From Archangium minus (GTDB taxonomy: Bacteria > Myxococcota > Myxococcia > Myxococcales > Myxococcaceae): a stretch of DNA of 64,000 nt. The position numbers and the translations under genes are program-made. Shown here one piece after another: positions 54,744 to 61,284 of this stretch. Below the pieces are notes generated by a model, which saw only the letters and a list, made by a program, of their open reading frames with translations, was not told where the DNA came from and searched no databases. The DNA lies in contig NZ_CP043494.1 in NCBI RefSeq assembly GCF_044360475.1, positions 11,222,001-11,286,000 of the forward strand. Direction: 5' to 3'. Numbering within the stretch: the first letter of the stretch is position 1; each line of letters begins with the position of its first letter.

Positions 54744-54860
54744 ATGGCGCTCACCGTCGAGCGGGACGGTCAGCCGCTCCGCATCCGCTACACGCCGCGC
54801 GGTGCACCCGTGCCGGGGAAGCGCGTACCCGGAGTGCCCGACGCGGCGTGCAAGCTTTAG
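54744..54860 (+). CDS. Possible 38-residue gene or gene remnant
   Basis: A short frame from ATG 54744 to TAG 54860. Its peptide begins MALTVERDGQPLRIRYTPRG and ends in PGVPDAACKL. Most third positions are G or C, as in real genes here, and it lies in a gap without another coding frame. It is convergent with the golvesin-domain gene, 10 bp away. There is no ribosome site or recognised homology. It could be the surviving C-terminal end of a lost gene. Confidence 0.25.
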   Translation: MALTVERDGQPLRIRYTPRGAPVPGKRVPGVPDAACKL

Positions 54861-54870
54861 CGGACCACCG

Positions 54871-56322
54871 TCACCGCACCCGGATGCCGTCGGCCATGAC
54901 GACGTAGCCCGCCGTGGTCCAGCGGCTCACCTGCACCTTGTTCCAGCCAGCCGGGAAGCTCCACGTGCCGAGCGTGTTCCACTTGCCGCCGTTGAGCTGC
55001 TGGTTCACGCTCACTGTGGCCAGGTTGGTGCCGCTCGCGTTCGTGATGATGAAGGGCGCGGTCGGCGAGCGGTTGGTGCCCGCCACCCACCAGGCGTCGA
55101 TCGTCTTCGTCGCCGCCGCCGGCAGGTAGAAGAAGAACACGGCAGGGTCGGAGATGGCCTGCGTGGAGGCGTAGTTGTAGTTGTTGCCGTAGAAGCCCGC
55201 GCTGGTGCCCGTGGCCCAGTTGGCCGAAATCTGGCTATAGCCCTTGGTGGTGTCGTTGTTGGCGTTGTTGTTGTCGATGACCAACCCCGTGGTCGATCCT
55301 CCGCCTGACGTCCACAGGTACGTCACGTCGACCCAGTCGTTGTTGCTCATCCCCAGGTCCGTCCAGAACGACCCATCCGCGATGTCGATACCCGCGGGAT
55401 TGGCTGGCCGGCGCCCGAATTGATCATACCCACCGTTGTAGCCGTCCTGGTACGCGGCCTGGGCCTCGGGCTTGCCCTGCGGCAAATCCTTCCACATCTC
55501 GCGGACACTCGAGGGATTCCAATAGTCATCCTTCGTGTTCCACGGCCCCACGTCCCAGACCGATGTGGTCGTGCACTTGCCCGTCTTCGAGTAGCACACC
55601 TTCACCTGGTACTCGGAGCCGCCATTGCTCGCGAGCGCCCGGCGCGAGGGCAGCGCCACGAAGCGGTCATAGCTCTTGATGACATGGCCGTTGGCCGTCG
55701 TACCGCCCACCAGCCCCTCGCGCGTGGCGTAGATGCGATAGGTCAGTGGCGTCGCCAGCGTCGCGAACTCCTGGGCAGTGCCCCCCTCCAGCGAGCCCTC
55801 CAGCGTCACCTCCTGCACCAGAGGACCGCGGCCATGCTCGTCCGCCACGAGCGCGAGCCGCACCTGCACCTCCGTGCCGGCCCAGGGTAGGCGCACGGCC
55901 TCTCCCGCGCTCGAGGTGCTCCACTCGCTCCAGCCGCCGCTGGCTGAGCGCACTCGGATATCCACCTCCACCCCCATCCCCAGGGAGCTCTTCGTCCGGA
56001 GCAGTGGCCGGAGGGTGTCCACGGGTTGCTCCAGCCTCCGCACCGGGAAGGTGTAGAGACCCGTGAGGGTGCGCTGCCCTTCAGCTCTGCGCATGACGGC
56101 GTAGGGCTCGAACTGCAGACCGTCCCGGGTGCGCACGAGCTCGCCCGTGCCTTCTCCTGTGGCGAGTTCCTCCGTCCACCGCAGGGCGCTGGCGCTCCCC
56201 GGCGGAGAGGCCCGGAACGCCTCCAAGGCGGGCTCCTGAGCGCTCTCCGCGAGCGCCGCGCCTCCCGTCAGCGAGACTCCCAGCATCACCGTCATGAACG
56301 TCGACCGCAGCTTCGAACGCAT
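54871..56322 (-). CDS. Secreted protein with golvesin/Xly-type C-terminal domain
   Basis: 483 residues. A signal peptide (VMLGVSLTGGAALAE) is followed by about 140 residues of beta-rich N-terminal domain (LRPLLRTKSSLGMGVEVDIR, WSEWSTSS). The middle is an autolysin/cell-wall-enzyme-like region with IYATREGLVGGTTANGHVI, DRFVALPSRRALAS and WDVGPWNTKDDYWN, resembling the 3D/double-psi barrel of lytic enzymes. The C-terminal domain of about 130 residues (GLVIDNNNANNDTTKGYSQI then STQAISDPAVFFFYLPAAATK) is a golvesin-type adhesive domain. ATG 56322 has AAGGGG upstream. It probably acts on or binds the cell surface or cell wall; the enzyme activity is inferred. Confidence 0.75.
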   Translation of the reverse strand: MRSKLRSTFMTVMLGVSLTGGAALAESAQEPALEAFRASPPGSASALRWTEELATGEGTGELVRTRDGLQFEPYAVMRRAEGQRTLTGLYTFPVRRLEQPVDTLRPLLRTKSSLGMGVEVDIRVRSASGGWSEWSTSSAGEAVRLPWAGTEVQVRLALVADEHGRGPLVQEVTLEGSLEGGTAQEFATLATPLTYRIYATREGLVGGTTANGHVIKSYDRFVALPSRRALASNGGSEYQVKVCYSKTGKCTTTSVWDVGPWNTKDDYWNPSSVREMWKDLPQGKPEAQAAYQDGYNGGYDQFGRRPANPAGIDIADGSFWTDLGMSNNDWVDVTYLWTSGGGSTTGLVIDNNNANNDTTKGYSQISANWATGTSAGFYGNNYNYASTQAISDPAVFFFYLPAAATKTIDAWWVAGTNRSPTAPFIITNASGTNLATVSVNQQLNGGKWNTLGTWSFPAGWNKVQVSRWTTAGYVVMADGIRVR

Positions 56323-56430
56323 GCCTGACCCCTTGGAAGAAAGGACCTACTGGCTAGTCCGTTCTTCCAAGGAGAGCACTTTGGGCACCTATTTGTCTCA
56401 GAAAAAGAGACTCACGGATCGAGAAATATG

Positions 56431-56757
56431 TTACTTTTCCCCCTGGATGGCCGGGATGACACAGTCCTCGAAGAGGGCCTTGCGTGCGTCCGGCGCCAGC
56501 GGCGCGAGCGCTTCTTGGTTCAACTGGGCGATTTGAAAGCTGGCCCACGCCGGCGTCATGGATTCATTGAGGGCTGGGATTCTCAGGTCGAAGCCATGAC
56601 AAGCCAGGGTCCGGCTGTCTTGAGGATGAACTTTCAGCTTCGGCTTCTCTGGAGGGGGCTGTGGACTCGGACTCGGCTCCGGACCCGAACAGGCGAGCCC
56701 CCCCACTCCCAGGAGAACAGCGGCAACCACCAGCGTACTTCGTGCTTTCTGACTCAT
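56431..56757 (-). CDS. Small lipoprotein of unknown function
   Basis: 108 residues. The signal peptide ends in the lipobox GGLAC. A Pro-rich stretch (EPSPSPQPPPEKP) follows, then a short helical domain with two Cys (LACHGFDLR and FEDCVIPA) probably paired. No family is recognised. It follows the larger secreted gene by 12 bp on the same strand, so the two form an operon. Confidence 0.7.
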   Translation of the reverse strand: MSQKARSTLVVAAVLLGVGGLACSGPEPSPSPQPPPEKPKLKVHPQDSRTLACHGFDLRIPALNESMTPAWASFQIAQLNQEALAPLAPDARKALFEDCVIPAIQGEK

Positions 56758-56769
56758 AGGGAGGAGTGC

Positions 56770-57582
56770 CTACAGAGGAATGATTTTCGTTACACTGGGA
56801 AACACGTACTGGCCAACGGGCGTGACGTCGCTCAGCTCGACCTCGGGAGAGACCTGGTCCCAGCCAAACAGGCTCTGCAAAGCAGCGTCCAGGAAGGACT
56901 GCTGCACCTCGGAAGGCTGGCTCCGCAGGACCTTCGCCTCGTCTACCAATCCCAGATCAAAGGCCGCCATTTCGAGGCTCCGAGGACTGCCCACCTGCAC
57001 GCCGTCGCTCACCAGCCCGTCACGGAGCGTCGACCAGCTCAGCGGCGCAGCGGAGGCAATGCTCAGCGGGAGCTCGAACGTGTGTTGAATCAGCGTTCCC
57101 GCCGCGGCCTCCGCCTCCAGTTGTTGCACCATCTCCGGCGTCTCGTTACGCAGCGTGAAGGAGAAGGAGCAGATGGCGTGCCGCTGTGTTCCGGAGATCG
57201 TCATGCCCTTGGCCCGCCCCCACTGCTGGACGAACCGCATCTCGGGCCGGGTCTTGAGGACACACTCGTCCTCGGATTTCACCTGGTAGAACAAGGCCTG
57301 TTTGCCCTTCCAGGAGGGCTCGAACGTGCCCGGATCCGCCGGGAGCTGCACATCCCGAAGCACCCGTTCCACCTGCAGATACTCCTCGCTCCCCACCGGG
57401 CGGAACATCACCGTCTGGGCCTTTGGATAGACCCACACGATGTTTGACAGGTTGGGCTCGGAAGGCTCGAAGTACACGGCCTCCTCTGTCTCGATAACGC
57501 GGAGCACGGGCACACCGCCGCCCGAGGCGCCCACCGTCACAGTCAATAGCACTGCACCCCAGAAGCTCATGGCTGATCGCAT
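56770..57582 (-). CDS. Secreted protein of unknown function
   Basis: About 270 residues. The signal peptide is MRSAMSFWGAVLLTVTVGASGG, then a beta-rich N-terminal half (RVIETEEAVYFEPSEPNLSN, IVWVYPKAQTVMFRPVG) and a mixed C-terminal half with few Cys. No family is recognised. The frame is open to a TTG at 57636; ATG 57582 is preferred as it directly precedes the signal peptide. It is the first gene of a two-gene leftward operon with a small lipoprotein, suggesting a secreted protein with its lipid-anchored partner. Confidence 0.68.
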   Translation of the reverse strand: MRSAMSFWGAVLLTVTVGASGGGVPVLRVIETEEAVYFEPSEPNLSNIVWVYPKAQTVMFRPVGSEEYLQVERVLRDVQLPADPGTFEPSWKGKQALFYQVKSEDECVLKTRPEMRFVQQWGRAKGMTISGTQRHAICSFSFTLRNETPEMVQQLEAEAAAGTLIQHTFELPLSIASAAPLSWSTLRDGLVSDGVQVGSPRSLEMAAFDLGLVDEAKVLRSQPSEVQQSFLDAALQSLFGWDQVSPEVELSDVTPVGQYVFPSVTKIIPL

Positions 57583-57951
57583 CAAGAACGTGATGCCCCC
57601 CTTGGGCGCTCCCCATACCACGCGGCTCCCCTTCAACTGAGAGTAAAATCCGCGCCACAGGCGTGTTGAGGCGGGTGGCGTGGCACTCCAGTCATGAGTG
57701 CCCCCGCGGCCTCGATGAGGGGGAAGGCGACCGCAAGGATGAACGGATGGCCGCAGGGCCTGCGAGCCGGAGCGAGCGTCGAGGCAGCCGTGGCCAGGGC
57801 GGGTGGATATGTCCGGGTGCGTTATCTATTTCACCTTCACCGCAGCCAGCATCATCCTGCGCGGAACGCGCTTGTAGTCGCCACGCAAGGTGCCCAAGGT
57901 GCCAGAGCGAGGGCGGAGCCGTCCGCCTTCGCCTCATCCTGGAGATACACC
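57583..57951. other. Intergenic region between divergent secreted-protein and P450 genes
   Basis: These 369 bp separate two divergent genes. A GC-rich rightward frame is open upstream of the P450 start, but its peptide is Ala/Arg-rich without similarity. The AT-richer TTATCTATTTCACC at about 57823 is a possible promoter core. I see nothing else I can support. Confidence 0.35.
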
Positions 57952-59163
57952 GTGAGTACAAATCCCCCCCGCTATGACCTGTGGGCGCCCGAGACGCGCG
58001 CAAACCCCCTGCCCGTCTATGCGCGCATGCGGCAGGAGGCGCCCCTGGTCCGGCTGTTCGACCCCAACCTCAACATCCCTGTATGGGTGGCCACCCGCTA
58101 CAAGGACGTGGTCGACCTGGTGCGTGACCCTCGCTTTACCAAGGACATGCGCAAGATCCCCGACGGCTCGCCGTCGAAGCTGCGGCGGATCGACTCCATG
58201 GAGGTGATCAACCGACACATGCTGTCGTCGGACCCGCCGGACCACACGCGCCTGCGCACGATCGTCTCCAAGGCCTTCACCCCGCGCCGCGTGGAGGAGC
58301 TGCGCCCGCGCGTCACCGCCATCACCTACGAGTTGCTGGACGCCGCCAAGGCCCGCGGAGAGGTGGACCTGCTCGACGCCTTCGCCTTCCCGCTGCCCAT
58401 CACCGTCATCGCCGAGCTGCTGGGCGTGCCGGTGGAGGACCGGGAGCAGTTCCGCGACTGGACGACCACCATCATCAACCCGCCCGTCAACGGGGACCTC
58501 GGTCCCATCCAGCAGGCGGGCATGCAGTTCATCCAGTACTTCCAGGGCCTGCTGGCGCGGCGCCGGGCCGAGCCCCGGGACGACTTGCTCACCGCCCTGA
58601 TGGCCGCGGAGGAGCAGGGTGACAGGCTCTCGCCCCAGGAGCTCATCAGCATGCTGTTCCTGCTGCTGGTGGCCGGCCACGAGACGACGGTGAACCTCAT
58701 TGGCAACGGTGTCTGGGCGCTGCTGCAGAACCCGGAGCAGATGGAGCGGCTGCGCGCGAACCCGGCGCTCATCGAGTCGGCCGTGGAGGAGATGCTGCGC
58801 TACCGCAGCCCGGTGGAGACCACCACCCAGCGCTGGGCCACGCAGGACATCGAGTTCCGCGGCCAGGTGATTCCCGCGGGCGAGAGCGTGCAGGGCTCGC
58901 TGCTGGCGGCCAACCACGACCCCGAGCAGTTCCCCGAGCCGGAGAAGTTCGACATCGCCCGCGAGCCCAACCGCCACGTCGCCTTCGGCTTCGGCATCCA
59001 CTTCTGCCTGGGCGCGCCCCTGGCTCGGCTCGAGGGCGCTATCGCCATCAACCTGCTGCTGGAGCGCATGCCCCGGCTGAGACTCGCGGTGGAGCCGTCC
59101 CAGCTGCGTTGGCGTGACGGCATCCTCGTGCACGGCCTGCAGCGCCTGCCCGTGGCCTTCTGA
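57952..59163 (+). CDS. Cytochrome P450, bacterial class I
   Basis: Heme monooxygenase of about 403 residues. The I-helix motif LLLVAGHETTVNL (AGxET) is near residue 243. The ExxR pair is in EEMLRYRSPVE. The heme loop FGFGIHFCLGAPLAR carries the ligand Cys352. YRPPDHTRLR-like DPPDHTRLRTIVSKAFTP is also present. It resembles CYP107-type enzymes that oxidise secondary metabolites or fatty acids, and should need a ferredoxin and reductase encoded elsewhere. GTG 57952 is chosen because GGAG precedes it by 7 bases and the family begins here. No biosynthetic cluster is adjacent. Confidence 0.95.
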   Translation: MSTNPPRYDLWAPETRANPLPVYARMRQEAPLVRLFDPNLNIPVWVATRYKDVVDLVRDPRFTKDMRKIPDGSPSKLRRIDSMEVINRHMLSSDPPDHTRLRTIVSKAFTPRRVEELRPRVTAITYELLDAAKARGEVDLLDAFAFPLPITVIAELLGVPVEDREQFRDWTTTIINPPVNGDLGPIQQAGMQFIQYFQGLLARRRAEPRDDLLTALMAAEEQGDRLSPQELISMLFLLLVAGHETTVNLIGNGVWALLQNPEQMERLRANPALIESAVEEMLRYRSPVETTTQRWATQDIEFRGQVIPAGESVQGSLLAANHDPEQFPEPEKFDIAREPNRHVAFGFGIHFCLGAPLARLEGAIAINLLLERMPRLRLAVEPSQLRWRDGILVHGLQRLPVAF

Positions 59164-59200
59164 GCACCGGGCCACGCATTCGTGCCAGGATGGACGGCGC

Positions 59201-60085
59201 ATGTCCATCCCGTGCCCCCGCTGCCAGACTCCCTTCACCCCTGGAGCCACGTCCTGTCCGGGCTGTGGCTCCTCCCTGCTGCTCGAGGCCGTCCCTGGGG
59301 GCACGGAGCCCACGTGCGCCGTCCACCCCACCCTGCGCAGCCTGGCCACCTGCGAGCGCTGCGGCGCGTTCGCCTGCGCCCGATGCCTGCGCTCCGGTGC
59401 CCGCGGCGAGGCGGTCTGCGAGGCCTGCCTGGCACGTGAGCCCAACCTCCCGGTGCCGTGGGATGAGCGCGAGGAGCTGGGCACCTTCAAGGCATTCTGG
59501 AAGACCTGCGTCAACGTGCTGCTGCGCCCAGAGTTCTTCTCCAGGGCACGGGCCGAGGGAAGCGCGAGCAGCTCACTGCTCTTCGTCCTGCTGTGTTCAC
59601 TGCCTCCCTGCTTCGTGACGGGCCTCACCTACCTGGGCATGTTCTCCTTCATGCCCGCGATGTTCCCCATCCCGCGGGCGGAGGATCAACCCAACGTGCC
59701 ATTCGAGTGGATCGGGGTGGCCGCGTTCGTGGCCAGCATCCTCCTCGGTCCCGTGATGGCCGTAGCCACCACTGTCCTCGGCGCGGGCCTCGACCACCTC
59801 GTGCTGCGGATGGGGAACGTCACCCGGGGATTCCAGGTGACGCTCCGGGCCCACGCGCTCTCCCAGGCCCCCTGGGTGCTCGGCGTGGTGCCCTTCATCG
59901 GCACGCAGGTGGCTCCTTTCTGGGCCCTGGTGGCCCGCGTCTTCGCCTACCGCGGACTGCACCGGACGACCTGGGGCGTGGCGGTGGCCGGGGCGCTGCT
60001 CGGCCCGGGCCTCCTCTGCTGCCTGTGCGGCGGAAGCTACATCGCCGCCGTCATGTTCTTCGTGAGCCAGTTTGGCGGCAACTGA
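59201..60085 (+). CDS. Zinc-ribbon plus Yip1-like membrane protein
   Basis: 294 residues. N-terminal zinc ribbon (CPRCQTPFTPGATSCPGCG), then a B-box-like Cys-rich stretch (CAVHPTLRSLATCERCGAFACARC, CEACLAR). From about residue 100 there are five or six membrane helices of the Yip1/DUF1282-like type (SSLLFVLLCSLPPCFVTGL, IGVAAFVASILLGPVM, ALLGPGLLCCLCGGSYIAAVMFF). The combination is frequent in myxobacteria. No enzymatic motif. The role is unknown; Yip1-type proteins are usually membrane-organisation factors. It follows the P450 by 37 bp, possibly in one transcript, and its stop is 2 bp from the stop of the convergent lipoprotein gene. Confidence 0.78.
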   Translation: MSIPCPRCQTPFTPGATSCPGCGSSLLLEAVPGGTEPTCAVHPTLRSLATCERCGAFACARCLRSGARGEAVCEACLAREPNLPVPWDEREELGTFKAFWKTCVNVLLRPEFFSRARAEGSASSSLLFVLLCSLPPCFVTGLTYLGMFSFMPAMFPIPRAEDQPNVPFEWIGVAAFVASILLGPVMAVATTVLGAGLDHLVLRMGNVTRGFQVTLRAHALSQAPWVLGVVPFIGTQVAPFWALVARVFAYRGLHRTTWGVAVAGALLGPGLLCCLCGGSYIAAVMFFVSQFGGN

Positions 60086-60087
60086 CC

Positions 60088-61137
60088 TCAGAGGGCGTAG
60101 GTGGCGAAGCAGGTACCCACCGGGCCGCTGCCCGTGCTCGCCGCGTTGGGCGCGGACTGCCACAGCCCCTCGGCGCCGCACTGGTGCCACTGCAGATCTC
60201 CGCTCGACTGCACGCACGTGCGCGCCGGCACGGACTTGCCCAGCGTGGCGGAGCTGCACCACGGCCAGGAGGCCGTGCAGGTCGTCGGCTTCGTGGTGGT
60301 GCCCGCCGTGAAGGTGCCGTCGCTCAGGCACTGCCGCCAGATGCCATCCGAGGAGCTCTGCACGCACACGCCCACGGCCACGTTGCCGTCCACCGTGCCC
60401 GAGTAGCACGTGACAGTGGAGCCTGTGCCCCAGGCGTACTCGCTCTTGAACTGGTTGTACTTCACCGCCACCAGCGACGAGCCGCCGATGTCACTGCGAC
60501 CGCACTGGATGGCGTACGCGCCCACCCACGGCGTGTACGTGTAGAGCGCCGCGGTGGCCTTGTTGGCGGGCTTCACCGAGCACGGGTCCGAGGTGCTCTT
60601 CGTCACGCCCGGCTTCCACCCGGAGATGGTGGCCCGACCCGCGTCCAGGTCGGTCAGGTAGCCGCGCAGCTTCTTCGCCGAGCACTCAATCTGGTTGCCG
60701 AAGCCCGCGTAGGAGATGGTGCACCCGCCGCTGTCCGGGCAGCCACAGCCGGTGGCCTTCGCCAGGTTCGTCGAGGTGCCGCTGGTGATGAGGCTCGACT
60801 CCGTCTGGATGCGCGCCAGCATGTACAGCGGGCTGATGGTGTACGCCTTGGAGCGCTCCACGATGAGCGCCGCCGCCGTCTTGTTGCTCCACGCCGGATC
60901 CTTATAGGTGGCCAGGTACGAGCCCTTCTGCTGCAGGAAGGCCTGCACCTGGGCCGTCGTAATCCACTGCCCACCGGTGATGTCCGAGTCCTCGAGCAAC
61001 CGGTGCATGTCGTACTCGGTGGTCACCGGCTCGAGCACCTGGCCCGTGAGCTCATCCACCACGACCTCGTTCTCGGACGGACCGCAACCCACCAGGTACA
61101 GCACCGGTAACAGCAACAGCGTGCAACGGAGCTTCAT
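60088..61137 (-). CDS. Lipoprotein with lysozyme-like domain
   Basis: About 349 residues. Lipobox YLVGC in the signal peptide. Residues about 60-220 read MHRLLEDSDITGGQWITTAQ, AFLQQKGSYLATYKDP, ALIVERSKAYTISPLYMLARIQTESSL: the helical layout with a Glu-Ser pair as in lytic transglycosylases and glucosaminidases. A Cys-rich insert (GCGCPDSGGC) and two Cys-bearing tail repeats follow (GVCVQSSSDGIWRQCLSDGTF and RTCVQSSGDLQWHQCGAEGLW), probable substrate-binding modules. It should be an outer-membrane or periplasmic cell-wall hydrolase; the enzyme activity is inferred. ATG 61137 has GAGG about 7 bases upstream. Confidence 0.75.
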   Translation of the reverse strand: MKLRCTLLLLPVLYLVGCGPSENEVVVDELTGQVLEPVTTEYDMHRLLEDSDITGGQWITTAQVQAFLQQKGSYLATYKDPAWSNKTAAALIVERSKAYTISPLYMLARIQTESSLITSGTSTNLAKATGCGCPDSGGCTISYAGFGNQIECSAKKLRGYLTDLDAGRATISGWKPGVTKSTSDPCSVKPANKATAALYTYTPWVGAYAIQCGRSDIGGSSLVAVKYNQFKSEYAWGTGSTVTCYSGTVDGNVAVGVCVQSSSDGIWRQCLSDGTFTAGTTTKPTTCTASWPWCSSATLGKSVPARTCVQSSGDLQWHQCGAEGLWQSAPNAASTGSGPVGTCFATYAL

Positions 61138-61284
61138 CACGTGCCTCGGGTTTGGCAGAGGAGACGGGCGGGGGGAAGCCCGACCCCTCGGCGGGGGGGG
61201 AAAGGCACGTCTTAGCACCCAGAAAGGTCCTATTTCTCGTTTTTCATGAAAATTAGAAAAATCTACATTCGTCCAGAGGAGACC

